From contig NZ_ATYR01000002.1 in NCBI RefSeq assembly GCF_000427785.1, positions 284,882 through 348,881 on the forward strand: a DNA stretch of 64,000 nt. The letters are read 5' to 3'. This stretch comes from Massilia alkalitolerans DSM 17462 (GTDB taxonomy: Bacteria; Pseudomonadota; Gammaproteobacteria; Burkholderiales; Burkholderiaceae_D). Under the pieces are notes generated by a model. That model searched no databases. It had not been told where the DNA came from and was given only the letters and a program-made list of their open reading frames with translations. This document shows positions 18,019 through 26,909 of the stretch, piece by piece. Each line of letters opens with the position of its first letter. Positions within the stretch are counted from its first letter, which is position 1. Both the position numbers and the translations under genes were made by a program.

Positions 18019-19869
18019 TTATTGCTTGCTACGGTAATAGTCGGCCAGCACGCCGAAGGCCTGCTTGCGCACACCGGTTTCAGACACGATGCCCTTGCGG
18101 TTCCAGCCGTTCTGGAACACCGGGTGCTCGCGGCGCGGCGACTTAAAGTCCTTCAGGATCCACGGCGACATGCCGCGCAGGGTCGGAATACGCTCGGCCA
18201 TCGCCAGGGTCTGGCGGTAGTACTCGGCCTGATACTCCTCGGTGAATTTCTTCATACCGTCGTTCTTGTAACCGGCCAGCGCGTCGGCGCCGAACTCGGA
18301 CAGGATCAGCGGACGGTCCGCCGGCACCCTCCACTTCAGCCTGGCGACGGCGTCGAGCTTGTCGGAGCCGTACCAGCCGGCATAGGTGTTCACCGCCAGC
18401 ACGTCGAGCTTGTCGGCCAGCGGATCGTCGATCGCCAGCGCGTTGCCGTCGTGCTTGACCAGCAGCGCCGCGCTCACCAGGCGCGAAGGATCCAGCTGGC
18501 GCACGTTGTCCGCCATCGCCACATGGAAGCGCGTACGCGCGTCCGCCACCGGGGTTTCGTTACCGACGCTCCACATGATCACCGAAGCGCGGTTGCGGTC
18601 GCGGTAGATGGTCTCGGCCTGCATCGCCAGGGCCTTGCGCAGCACGGCCGGGTTGTCCCAGTCGACCGTCCAGTAGACCGGGATCTCGCTCCACACCAAG
18701 AGGCCCATCTCGTCGGCCAGGCGCACCGTGGTTTCCGAGTGCGGGTAGTGCGACAGGCGCACGTAGTTCCCGTTCAGGCCATGCTTGATCTCGTGCAGCA
18801 GCGCGCGCGAAGCCTGTTCGGTCATGTTGCGCGCCGGGTTGGGGCCGAACTCTTCTTCGTGCAGCGAGATGCCGCGCAGCCAGACCGGCTTGCCGTTCAG
18901 GAGGATCTGATTGCCCTTCACCGCGATGGTGCGGAAGCCGACGCGGTCGCGAACCGTGTCGCCCGATGCGCTGAAGCGCACGTCGTACAGCATCGGCTTC
19001 TCGGGCGACCAGCGTTCGAGGCCTTTCGGGGCCGGCAGGTCGAACACGGCGCGGCCGCCGGCGTCGGTGACGGCGCGGGCGGTGGCGAGCGCACCGATCG
19101 CCACCGTCACGGCCTGGTTGGCGGCCTGCGGTCCCTGCAGGCGCACTTCGCCGGCGATGCGCCCGTCCGGGCGCAGCTGGACCATGGCGTCGTCGATGAA
19201 GGTGGCCGGGGTGGTAATCAGGCGTACCGGGCGGGTGATGCCGCCGTACAGGTCCCAGTCGGTGATGAAGGTCGGGATCGACTGGGCGTCGTGGGTCGAA
19301 TCGACGCCCACTACCAAGCGGTTGTCGCCGGCGCGCAGCGCATCGGTCACTTCCAGCACGAAGGGCGTGAAGCCGCCTTCGTGGCGTCCCACCTCCTTGC
19401 CGTTCAGGTAGACATAGGCGCGGTAGTTGACCGCCTCGAAGCGCAGGAAGGCGCGCTTTCCCGCGGCCGGCTGCGCATTGAACTTGCGTTGGAACCAGAT
19501 CAGCCCATCGTAGTAGCGCAGCTCGGGGATGGCGGCGTTCCAAGCGCCCGGCAGGTTGATGAGCGGGCCGCGGTCGAGGTCGAACTCGAAGAAATCGACG
19601 CCACCCTTGGCCTCGACGGCGGCGACGTCGATGTCGCGGTAGCGCTGCATGCGCGACTTGGCCACCCAGCCGTTGATGTCGGTGAGGCCGGTGCGGTACA
19701 GGTCCTTCGAATAGGTCCACTGGCCCGACAGGTCCTGGCCGTCGCGGTGCAGCGCGCCGGCCAGGAGAAAAGCGGGCCGCAGGGAATCGGACCTGGCTTC
19801 GTGCGCCACAACGTCCTGGCACAGAATCGCCCCGATAAAAGCCCACAACGCGATAGAGAGTTTATACAT
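18019..19869 (-). CDS. Beta-glucuronidase, GH2 family, exported
   Basis: A 616-residue GH2 enzyme with a signal peptide (M-Y-K-L-S-I start at 19869). The catalytic acid/base is E438 in W-S-V-G-N-E and the nucleophile is E525 in L-S-E-F-G. N590-R-K592 matches the N-x-K motif that recognises the glucuronate carboxylate in characterised beta-glucuronidases, so I prefer this activity over beta-galactosidase. The three domains are an N-terminal jelly roll (about 40-225), an Ig-like domain (about 225-315) and a TIM barrel (about 315-610). It lies between the TonB receptor (62 bp upstream) and gudD (28 bp downstream), giving an uptake, hydrolysis and catabolism operon for glucuronides. Confidence 0.9.
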   Translation of the reverse strand: MYKLSIALWAFIGAILCQDVVAHEARSDSLRPAFLLAGALHRDGQDLSGQWTYSKDLYRTGLTDINGWVAKSRMQRYRDIDVAAVEAKGGVDFFEFDLDRGPLINLPGAWNAAIPELRYYDGLIWFQRKFNAQPAAGKRAFLRFEAVNYRAYVYLNGKEVGRHEGGFTPFVLEVTDALRAGDNRLVVGVDSTHDAQSIPTFITDWDLYGGITRPVRLITTPATFIDDAMVQLRPDGRIAGEVRLQGPQAANQAVTVAIGALATARAVTDAGGRAVFDLPAPKGLERWSPEKPMLYDVRFSASGDTVRDRVGFRTIAVKGNQILLNGKPVWLRGISLHEEEFGPNPARNMTEQASRALLHEIKHGLNGNYVRLSHYPHSETTVRLADEMGLLVWSEIPVYWTVDWDNPAVLRKALAMQAETIYRDRNRASVIMWSVGNETPVADARTRFHVAMADNVRQLDPSRLVSAALLVKHDGNALAIDDPLADKLDVLAVNTYAGWYGSDKLDAVARLKWRVPADRPLILSEFGADALAGYKNDGMKKFTEEYQAEYYRQTLAMAERIPTLRGMSPWILKDFKSPRREHPVFQNGWNRKGIVSETGVRKQAFGVLADYYRSKQ

Positions 19870-19931
19870 GAAGTCGCAGCAAGATTGGTTGAGCACGCGC
19901 CCGAAAGCTGCGCGTGCGTTACAGGAAAAGA

Positions 19932-22235
19932 TCAGAATTCGTACCTCAAGCGCACGCCGAAGTAACGGTCCGAGTTGCGCGGAAGCGTCTGCGTTAGCAC
20001 GGGCACATTCCCAAACACGCTGTAGTTATCGCCGACGAAGCTGGCATAACTCTTGTCGAACAGGTTGTTGACGTAAAAAGTCAGCTTCACGTTCTGCGCC
20101 GGATTGAAGAACGCAACACTACCGTTGACGATACCGTAGCCCTTCTGTACGGCCAAAGGATTGGCAGCGAGATCGTAGTTCACGCTAGACTGGTACTGGG
20201 CATTAAGGTTGGCGATCCCACTGTAGCCGGACTCGCCAATCGCGAAATTGTAGGTCGCGCCGACATTGAGTTTGGTACGCGGCGCGTTTGACAAGCGCTT
20301 GCCCGACAAGTCCTGCAACGGCACATTATTGACCGGTACGCAGCCAGCGGCCAGCGTCTGGCCCGGGTAGCAGGTCGTATTCGGGAACTTCTTTATGATC
20401 GCATCAACCCAGGCGAGCGAGGCTTCCAACAAGAGGGTGTTAATCGGCTTGCCCTGGACTTCCAGCTCCACGCCACGGGTGCGGAGTTCGCCGACGTTGG
20501 TGACTGCGTTTTCGTAGGTCTGGGTGAGCGGATCCAGGCGGCGCGACTGGGCCTGAAAATCCTTGTAATCGGTATGGAACACCGTGGCATTAACTTGCAG
20601 GCGATTCCGCAGGAAACGGCTCTTCATGCCCAGCTCCCACGCCTCTGAGGTTTCGGGCGCAACCGGAAGCCGCACGCGGGCGGAATTGAAGCCGGTGGAG
20701 ATATCATAGCCTGCCCCTTTGTAACCAGTGGCAAACGAGCCGTACACCATCACGTCTTTGGCCAGGTCGTGCTGCAGGGCCAGCTTGCCGGTGCTTGCAT
20801 CGTCGCGGCTGCGTCCGTCGAAACTGACTGGCACCGCCGGCAAGCGGTTGGTGAAATCGACCTCGATCGTCTCGCGGTTAAAGCGCAGACCGGCGCTAAC
20901 GCGCGTGGCCGGGGTGATCCGGTATTCGGCCTGGGCAAAAGCTGCGGCGGTCTGGTTGCCGGAACGAGCGTCCCAGTTAGCCAGGTTCGAGACAGGTCCG
21001 CGCACAAAGCTGCGTTCGGTGCGCGAATCCGCGTAATACAGGCCGCCGAGATAGCTCAGCGCACCGTCGCCAGCAGAGCTCAAGCGCAGCTCCTGAGTGG
21101 ACATGCGCGAGCGATATGGGCCGCCGGCGGTAATCCCGCCACGGAATACGCCGTTGGTCTGCGCACCGAGTTGGTCCAAATTCGTACCATCGAAATCGTT
21201 CAGGAAATCGAACTGCCAGTCCTGCCAGGTGGTGACAGAGGTCACCGTATGGCTGTCGAACCTCCAGTTCACGGCGCCCGAAAGGCTGCGCGACTCGTGT
21301 TCGGCAAAGCCCGGGTTGTCCATGCGTACAGCGCGGTTGTCCGGACCGGGGGTGATGCCGACCACGGCCGGTCCGATCGGCGCCACGCCGCGCAAGCGAG
21401 CACCCGGCGGCACCGCCAGGAAGGTCGTTACAGGGCCTTCGATGCGACGCTTGTTGTAGTCGGCGATTAGGCGACCATCGAGTGTGGGTGTGGGCTTGAC
21501 GTCCAGGCGCAGGCGCACGCCCTTGCTGCGCTCACCATTGAGCCTGGCTCCCGACTCCAGATTCGTGATGTCGCCTTCCCGGTTGCCGGTATAGGCATTC
21601 AGGCGATAGCCTAGCTTATCGTTGACAGGGCCGGAAATACCGGTTTCGAGACGTCGCTCACCGTCGCTGGTCACGGTCACCTGGGCATGGCCTTCGCGCT
21701 CCTCGCTCGATTCCTTGGTGACAATATTGATGACGCCGGCCGACGAGTTTTTTCCAAACAGCGTACCCTGCGGACCGCGCAGCACTTCAATGCGCGCGAT
21801 ATCACTCAGGCTCGAGAACGCCTGCAGTTGCTGGATTACGGGCACGTCATCGATGATCACGGAGACCGCCGATTCGATACCGATACTGAACGCGAACGTG
21901 CCGATACCGCGCAGCGCGATATTGTTGTTGTTCGGATTCTCGTTGATAGTCAGAGCAGGCGCCACGCGCGTCAGGTCTGAAAATCCGACGATTTGCTGGT
22001 TCTCAATGGCACGCTCATCCACGGTGCTGACCGCGACTGGCACGTCCTGCAAAGCCTGCGGACGTTTTTGTGCAGTAACGGTGACAACCTGCAGACCCTA
22101 GGCGGTCACTTCAGCGGTATCCCGGGGTTGGTTCTCTGCCATGGTCGGGGCTGCAAACATGCTGGCGGCAAACAGCGCGGATGCATGAGAGATAGCGGTT
22201 CGCTGCAGGCGGCATCGCGTGGATGACAAACTCAT
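19932..22235 (-). pseudogene. TonB-dependent receptor interrupted by an in-frame amber codon
   Basis: The gene starts at ATG 22235 behind AGGAG. It encodes an Arg-rich signal peptide ending around A-P-T-M-A, then meets a TAG at 22100-22098 (codon 46). Directly after it, in the same frame, the sequence continues with a TonB-box-like V-V-T-V-T-A-Q-K-R. A complete plug follows (I-D-D-V-P-V, R-G-P-Q-G-T-L-F-G-K-N-S-S-A-G) and a barrel ending in L-R-Y-E-F. Without readthrough only a 45-residue peptide is made; the downstream frame alone (ATG 22052) has no signal peptide. The mutation may be real, a sequencing error, or suppressed. It is the first gene of the glucuronidase-gudD operon and would import glucuronate-bearing oligosaccharides. 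Everything after the stop looks intact, which suggests a recent change. Confidence 0.85.
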
Positions 22236-22714
22236 CTGGTCTCCTGGATATTGTAGTGAAATATGCTAAAGATTCGTGTGTCGTACAAATTTCAGACCGC
22301 TAAAGATGGTCTTGCCGCTCGTACCTACTGCACCATGCAACCGCTCACCTGCTGTAGGGTTGATGTGGCACCTCTTCCGGAAGCCAGGCTCGTAAGGTGG
22401 AGAGAGTGGGCAGTGCGAGAGCGGTCGACTGTGCTCGTCAAAAGGACAACTTAAGTAATATATTAGTACACGGAACAGGCAATTTGCAGCGGCCAGCGTG
22501 CTTCAGTCAGCAAGTTGAGTAAAAGTCTTACACGCCTACTATTTCGATTAGCGCGGTTTTAAAACTGGCGCGCCTACCTCATCGGACTCGCATCGCCCAT
22601 GGCAAACAGTATCAATTCAACGTTGAGTCAATAGTGCTGTTTTTGACAACTCCGTGAAGGACAGCCATGTCTCCCTGCCGATCACATTTACGGACATCGC
22701 CTCTTTGAAGGGGG
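22236..22714. other. Intergenic region between receptor gene and IS element
   Basis: About 480 bp holding the promoter of the leftward receptor operon, plus sequence up to the left end of the insertion element. A 10-bp palindrome TAATATATTA lies at 22456-22465 in an A+T-rich stretch and could be an operator. No coding frame here has support. Confidence 0.4.
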
Positions 22715-22756
22715 TGACCTGATCGGAATCTTGTAGCCAGCGGGAGAGTTAGTCTT
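22715..22756 (+). repeat. IS left terminal inverted repeat
   Basis: About 42 bp that match the complement of the right end over blocks TGACCTGATCGG, TTGTAGCC and GTTAGTCTT, with a few mismatches between. The left limit (TG at 22715) is set by the match to the right end. Confidence 0.88.
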
Positions 22757-22783
22757 CATGTTACTTTTGTACATGGAGGCTAG

Positions 22784-23049
22784 ATGAAGAAACGTTTTAC
22801 CGAAGAGCAGATCATTGGGATCCTGCGCCAGGCCGAGGCCGACGGCGTAGTCATCCGGGATCTCTGCAGGAAGCACAACATCACCGAACAGACTTTTTCC
22901 GGTGGCGGAACAAGTACAACGGGATGACGGTGCCTGAGGCACGTCGGCTTAAGGACCTGGAAGCCGAGAACGCCAAGTTGAAGAAGCTCCTGGCCGAGCA
23001 GTTGCTGGCGATCGAAGGACTGAAGGAGATCGCCGGAGAAAAATGGTAA
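22784..23049 (+). pseudogene. IS3 transposase OrfA, frameshifted
   Basis: ATG 22784 follows GGAGG and opens a typical IS3 OrfA (M-K-K-R-F-T-E-E-Q-I-I, an HTH of the transposase_8 type). The frame breaks in a run of five T at 22894-22898, where six T would be needed to read T-F-F-R-W-R. After restoring one base, the frame continues through a leucine-zipper-like coiled coil ([12 protein letters not shown]) to the TAA at 23047-23049. That matches a normal 88-residue OrfA. As it stands the product is a 47-residue stub, so the element probably cannot transpose alone. Confidence 0.85.
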
Positions 23050-23864
23050 CCCCGGCAGCTAGGAGGCAAGCGCTTGAGATCCTGAAGAGTAAAGGCTTAT
23101 CCGAACGCGCTGCCTGCCGATTTGCCGGGGTAAGTCGGCGCATAGCGAATTACGAGCTCAAACAGCCAGTCAAGGCTCAGGCCCTGGGAGCCCAACTGAT
23201 CGAGGCGTCAAGTCGCTATCCGCGTTTTGGCTATCGACGCATCGCCGGGATGACGGACACGAAGCTGAGCCGTGTATGGCGCCTTTGGAGCAGGCTGGGA
23301 TTGAATCTGCCGAAGCCCCGGCCCAGGAAACGTCGCTGTGGCGGCGACATCCGTATTCCCGGCTCGACTGCGCCCAACGGCGTGTGGACATATGACTTCG
23401 TGCACGACCAGCTGGCCAACGGGGGGGCGCTCAAGATGCTTTGCGTCCTTGACGAGAGCACCCGCGAATGTCTGGCGATCGAAGTGGGCAAGTCGCTGCG
23501 CACTCAGGACGGCATCCTGACGTTGTCCAGGCTGATGCGCATCTATGGAAAGCCGGCTTTTATTCGCTCCGACAAAGGTGCCGAATTCACTGCTACGGCC
23601 GTCATGAAATGGCTGCGTGACCAGAACATCGGGCCGGCTTACATCAAGCCGGGCAGCCCATGGCAGAACGGCTTCGTCGAGAGCTTCAACGGCAAGCTGC
23701 GCGATGAATGCCTGAACCGGGAGTGGTTTGTCAGCCGGCAGGAGGCCAAGCTGATCATTGAGAAATGGCGTCACTTCTATAACAATGAGCGCCCGCACTC
23801 TGCACTTGGCAACCGGGCACCAGCCGCAGTTGGCCGTGAACGGCGCCAGGAACAGGCTGCCTGA
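23043..23864 (+). CDS. IS3-family transposase OrfB (integrase core, DDE)
   Basis: A 273-residue transposase catalytic subunit. Residues about 1-95 are a helical N-terminal part, and about 105-265 the retroviral-integrase-like core. The DDE triad is visible as D in W-T-Y-D-F-V-H-D, D in I-R-S-D-K-G-A-E-F and E in [13 protein letters not shown]. The ending [10 protein letters not shown] is the usual IS3 C-terminus. Its ATG (23043) overlaps the orfA stop, so it is coupled to orfA translation or made by frameshifting, both of which the orfA deletion would disturb. Confidence 0.92.
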   Translation: MVTPAARRQALEILKSKGLSERAACRFAGVSRRIANYELKQPVKAQALGAQLIEASSRYPRFGYRRIAGMTDTKLSRVWRLWSRLGLNLPKPRPRKRRCGGDIRIPGSTAPNGVWTYDFVHDQLANGGALKMLCVLDESTRECLAIEVGKSLRTQDGILTLSRLMRIYGKPAFIRSDKGAEFTATAVMKWLRDQNIGPAYIKPGSPWQNGFVESFNGKLRDECLNREWFVSRQEAKLIIEKWRHFYNNERPHSALGNRAPAAVGRERRQEQAA

Positions 23865-23869
23865 AGTCG

Positions 23870-23912
23870 AAGACTAACAATCACCGCGGCTACAAATTAG
23901 CCGATCAGGTCA
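23870..23912 (+). repeat. IS right terminal inverted repeat
   Basis: About 43 bp starting AAGACTAAC just after the orfB stop and ending CCGATCAGGTCA. It pairs with the left end at 22715-22756 and defines the right limit of the element. Confidence 0.88.
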
Positions 23913-23949
23913 AGTGTAGATGCGCATAGCGGTGTAGCAGACGAGTTGT

Positions 23950-24276
23950 TCAGTCGTCGGAGTTCGATGTCGAGTCGAAGAACGAGTCCGAGTCCGAAGA
24001 GGAACCCGAACCAAACGTGTTGCCGCCAACGTCCATGATCCCGTCGTCGTCCATTGGCAAGCAAGTAGCAGGATTCACCTGCACGAATTTGAGCTCGTTA
24101 TCGTCGTCGTCGACGGCATTTGACGGCGCGCCCTCGGACCGGTTGAAAAACGGTGCAGCAAAACTAAGGATAATCGCGAAGGCGACCAGTCCAATGACCG
24201 CGAACGTCAGGAATTCTCTCAAGCCGCCCTCCTGGCGAAGTGTTTCAGGGTTGTGGTCGCCGGCGGCATGTTCCAC
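23950..24276 (-). CDS. Small single-pass membrane protein with acidic Ser/Asp tail
   Basis: A 108-residue frame. After a polar start (residues 1-20), residues about 22-45 form one hydrophobic segment (F-L-T-F-A-V-I-G-L-V-A-F-A-I-I-L). A long, very acidic tail follows, with D-D-D-D-N-E near 56 and a Ser/Asp-rich end. I do not recognise it. The sharp amphipathic layout looks like a real small membrane protein with a periplasmic acidic tail, perhaps metal- or calcium-binding. The start codon has only a weak ribosome binding site. It lies between the insertion element and the recombinase gene. Confidence 0.5.
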   Translation of the reverse strand: MEHAAGDHNPETLRQEGGLREFLTFAVIGLVAFAIILSFAAPFFNRSEGAPSNAVDDDDNELKFVQVNPATCLPMDDDGIMDVGGNTFGSGSSSDSDSFFDSTSNSDD

Positions 24277-24780
24277 ATGCTCGTTTAGTGTAAAGCCATC
24301 GTCCCGGCAAGCTTACCGACCAGTTACCAACCCCGCCCCAATACCGAGTGGTTCCCAGCCGTCGGCCAGTAAAGAGGAGATTGCACGGACCTCAAGCGCA
24401 CGCTCGAGCATTCCAGCCCTAACACCACGCGGATGCAGACTCTGCCGTCAAAGGACGTTCGTGAACATCTGGACAGTATTCTGTCCCCCGTCCCGATCAG
24501 GTAATTGCGAATGTCTGACAGGGCGTGAGGGGTAGACGTGCGGGCATGCCTGGCGGCAGCCGGGGATGACTATTGCTGCCCTACTCTCGCGTCCCGGCTG
24601 TCGTGGTTCTCGCCTCCTGACCAGGGTCCGATCGCCTCTGTGGCCACTGTCTCCTTCCCCTGATGTGACTCGCTCCCCGCCGGCGCCGCTGGCGGCCGGG
24701 TTTTTAGGGTCATGTGATAACTCGTTGGTTAGTTACATTTTTAGTGCTATAGTCTTTTTAATCCCGTCTCCGTGTCCATC
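24277..24780. other. Intergenic region upstream of the recombinase gene
   Basis: About 500 bp without a supported gene. Near 24675-24707 a G+C-rich hairpin (CCGG-CGCC pairing with GGCGGCCGG, one bulge) is followed by GTTTTTA, resembling a terminator on the + strand. The right end carries a good promoter for the recombinase gene. A 5-bp inverted pair (TAACT at 24718, AGTTA at 24731) flanks its -35 box and could be an operator. Confidence 0.45.
24725..24753 (+). promoter_or_regulatory. Sigma-70 type promoter for the recombinase gene
   Basis: TTGGTT (24725-24730) and TATAGT (24748-24753) are separated by exactly 17 bp. The start of transcription would fall near 24760, giving a very short leader (12 nt to GTG 24772 or 21 nt to ATG 24781) with no Shine-Dalgarno sequence. 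Confidence 0.6.
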
Positions 24781-25773
24781 ATGTCCAAGCTTTCATCCTG
24801 GGACGACAATCCCATCAAGGCCTTCTCTGCCTTCATCATCAGCCTCGATTTCGCCGAGACCGCCAAGCGCCTCCCGGCCGACGGCAAGTTCAAGACCGTC
24901 TCGAAACAGTCCGTCGCGATCTACACCTACATGTTCGGGAACTTCTGCAACTGGATGGCGGAACAAGGGAAACGCTTCTCCACCGTCGACAAGGACGACC
25001 TGAAGCGTTTCATCAACCGCGCCGACGAACACGGGCGCGCCATCAACAGCAAGATCGCCCACCGTTACCTGCGCCTGCTCGAGCGCTGCTATCAGTACCT
25101 GGAAGCCGAGCCGAACCCGGCACGCGAGGCAATCCTGGCCACGAGCCAGGCCGAGTACATGAAGGACGAGCCCACGCGAGCCCTGTCGGAGGACCAGTTG
25201 CGCCGCTTTTTCGACGCCCTCCCCTCGGCGCCGGCACGGCTGCGCCGCGTCACGCCCTTCGACGGCTGGAAGCGCCGGCGCGACCGCGCCATGCAGGTGA
25301 CCATCGCGCTGGCCGGGCTCAAGGTGTCCGAGGCGATCGGACTGCTGCTGGGCGAGGTCGCACAACAAATTGATATCGACGGCGCCATCGAACTCTCCAT
25401 TACCCCGAGCCAGAAGCACGAGACGAGTCACGAGCACGTCACGCTCCTTCCACGGGAAGGTGCTGCCGAGTTGCAAGCCTGGCTGTGGGAACGCGCCGAG
25501 ATGGGTATTCCGGGCGATTTCGTCTTCCCTGCGAATACCGAGGGGCGGAAGATGATCAAGAAAACCGTCTACATGCAGGTCCGGGCCACGTTCGAGCGTG
25601 CCGGCATCGAGCTGTCCCGGGCGGGTGGGCGCACCTTGCGCAACACCTTCGCCCAGCAGAAGCTGGCCGAAGGCGCCACACCGGACGAGCTCAAGGACAC
25701 GCTCGGCCTGGCGCTCGAGCGCTCCGCTGCGGACTACCAGTACGCGCGCATCAAACCGGATCCCGAGAAGTAA
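24781..25773 (+). CDS. Tyrosine recombinase/integrase with degenerate active site
   Basis: A 330-residue Xer/phage-integrase-like protein; an in-frame GTG lies three codons upstream. The N-terminal SAM-like helical domain covers about 10-120 and the catalytic domain about 140-325. Several catalytic positions deviate. The first Arg is Lys (K181 in G-L-K-V-S-E). The H-x-L-R-H block reads R284-T-L-R287-N288, keeping only the second Arg. The L-G-H block reads L-G-L. The nucleophile position Tyr (Y319) is present. It may be inactive, act as a DNA-binding protein, or belong to a divergent subfamily. It lies near an insertion element and converges with the DUF3703 gene. I found no attachment-site repeats. 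Confidence 0.8.
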   Translation: MSKLSSWDDNPIKAFSAFIISLDFAETAKRLPADGKFKTVSKQSVAIYTYMFGNFCNWMAEQGKRFSTVDKDDLKRFINRADEHGRAINSKIAHRYLRLLERCYQYLEAEPNPAREAILATSQAEYMKDEPTRALSEDQLRRFFDALPSAPARLRRVTPFDGWKRRRDRAMQVTIALAGLKVSEAIGLLLGEVAQQIDIDGAIELSITPSQKHETSHEHVTLLPREGAAELQAWLWERAEMGIPGDFVFPANTEGRKMIKKTVYMQVRATFERAGIELSRAGGRTLRNTFAQQKLAEGATPDELKDTLGLALERSAADYQYARIKPDPEK

Positions 25774-25842
25774 ACAATGGCCCGGAGCGCTGCCGGGTCA
25801 CCAATCACTATCGCACCCGAATCGACGGTCGTCTTTTCGCCT

Positions 25843-26184
25843 TCATTTCTCGAGCAGGCGCTGGATGGCCGGATCGACCGGCAGCCGCCGGAACATGCTG
25901 ATGTTCGTCCCGCCGGTGTTCCCGACCGGCACGGTGCCCACGGCCGATCCGATCGCGCCCAGCACAATCCGCAGCAACTGCCCCCACACCTGCAACGGCG
26001 AACGGCGCCGCAAGCCGATCTTGAGCATCCAGTAATGCGTTGCCACGTGCGGCGCGACGTACTGCTGCGCCATGACGTGGGCGATTTCCAGATGGCGCAT
26101 CGCACTTCCATCCTCGCGTCTGCGGTATGAACGGCGCGCTGCCATCATTTCGGCCCGATAGGCCCGTTTCAGTTCGGGATGCAT
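25843..26184 (-). CDS. DUF3703 family protein
   Basis: A 113-residue soluble protein matching the DUF3703 family closely in length and motifs: the M-H-P-E-L-K-R-A-Y-R start, H-x-x-x-A-H-V-M-A-Q, H-x-x-T-H-Y-W-M-L, and the G-S-A-V-G-T-V-P-V-G-N-T-G-G block near the end. Members usually lie in heavy-metal resistance loci and their function is unknown. The many conserved His residues fit metal handling. It is divergent from the copper operon, across about 200 bp. Confidence 0.88.
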   Translation of the reverse strand: MHPELKRAYRAEMMAARRSYRRREDGSAMRHLEIAHVMAQQYVAPHVATHYWMLKIGLRRRSPLQVWGQLLRIVLGAIGSAVGTVPVGNTGGTNISMFRRLPVDPAIQRLLEK

Positions 26185-26343
26185 GACATGGCTCCTTCGC
26201 AGACAAAGTTCGTGCAGCGGACGGCAGACCTGGCCCTGCCGACCTGCCGCAGGCTTCCGATCACTCTAGTCCTTCCCACAATGGCAAGGTCAAGCCGATT
26301 TGCGCGCGGAGCTTGCGGCTTCGCAGCCACCGCTTCCGGCCTG

Positions 26344-26372
26344 TTCCGGCGCCAAAATGCCCGTGCTATACT
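26344..26372 (+). promoter_or_regulatory. Candidate extended -10 promoter of the copper operon
   Basis: TGCTATACT gives an extended -10 (TATACT at 26367-26372). A weak -35-like TTCCGG lies 17 bp upstream. Transcription would start only about 4 nt before the ATG at 26383, implying a nearly leaderless mRNA, which fits the absence of a ribosome binding site there. Confidence 0.45.
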
Positions 26373-26382
26373 CGCCGCACCT

Positions 26383-26802
26383 ATGAACCGTCTGCTCACG
26401 ACATTGCTGGTCTGGCTCCTGATGGCCGCGCTTCCGCTGCATGCGGTGGCCGCTACCATGGAGCTGTCGTGCGCGCACTCGCAGCAACGACACGCCGCTG
26501 CCGCGCATCCGCATGCGGACCATGCCGCTGCAGATGTCGACGAACACGCCCACCATGGCGGCCACGGCGAGCATGCCGCAGAAGCAGCCGCGGCCGACAA
26601 CGCAGCTGGATCCGGGTCCGGGTCGATGTTGTCGCACGCGTCCTGCAGCGCATGCTCGGCCTTCTGTGTCGGCGCAGTCGCGCCCCCTTCCGCTTCACTT
26701 CCCCTGCCGAGCTTCGACGGTTCCGACGTCGTCGTCATCGCTCCCGCCGACTTCGGTACCGGCTTCATTCCGGACGGCCTGCAGCGACCTCCCCGGCGCT
26801 GA
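26383..26802 (+). CDS. His/Cys-rich periplasmic protein, DUF2946-like
   Basis: A 139-residue exported protein. I choose ATG 26383 because a clean signal peptide (M-N-R-L-L-T-T-L-L-V-W) begins there; the longer upstream frame is basic and without sense. After the cleavage site comes a stretch with many His (about 28-70) and then C-S-A-C-S-A-F-C, followed by a F-I-P-D-G-L-Q-R-P-P-R end. That pattern is typical of DUF2946-type proteins heading copper/silver efflux operons. It probably binds copper in the periplasm. It is the first gene of the copper operon. Confidence 0.75.
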   Translation: MNRLLTTLLVWLLMAALPLHAVAATMELSCAHSQQRHAAAAHPHADHAAADVDEHAHHGGHGEHAAEAAAADNAAGSGSGSMLSHASCSACSAFCVGAVAPPSASLPLPSFDGSDVVVIAPADFGTGFIPDGLQRPPRR

Positions 26803-26909
26803 TCCACGCAATCGACCGCGCACGCGCAGCCTGAGGCTATCAGCCGCTGCTGCGTGCCGAGCCCTGGTGCGCACCTGCGCACCGCTGTTCCCGATTTCGA
26901 GGATTGACC

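Larger units (their letters stand above)
22715..23912 (+). mobile_element. IS3-family insertion sequence (1198 bp)
   Basis: The element is bounded by long imperfect inverted repeats starting TGACCTGATCGG on the left (22715) and ending in its complement on the right (23912), with the TG...CA ends usual for IS3-family elements. It carries orfA (frameshifted) and orfB (intact DDE transposase). The flanking 3-5 bp (GGGG left, AGTG right) do not form a target-site duplication, so the copy may have recombined or be old. The subgroup is probably IS407-like, judged only from the OrfB style. Confidence 0.9.

Noticed and set aside
24491-24502. CCGATCAGGT resembling the IS right end
   Set aside because: Only 10 bp match the IS end and the flanking sequence does not; chance similarity.
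23913-25843. Genomic island bounded by attachment repeats around the recombinase
   Set aside because: No tRNA gene and no direct repeats were found near the recombinase, and its active site is degenerate.
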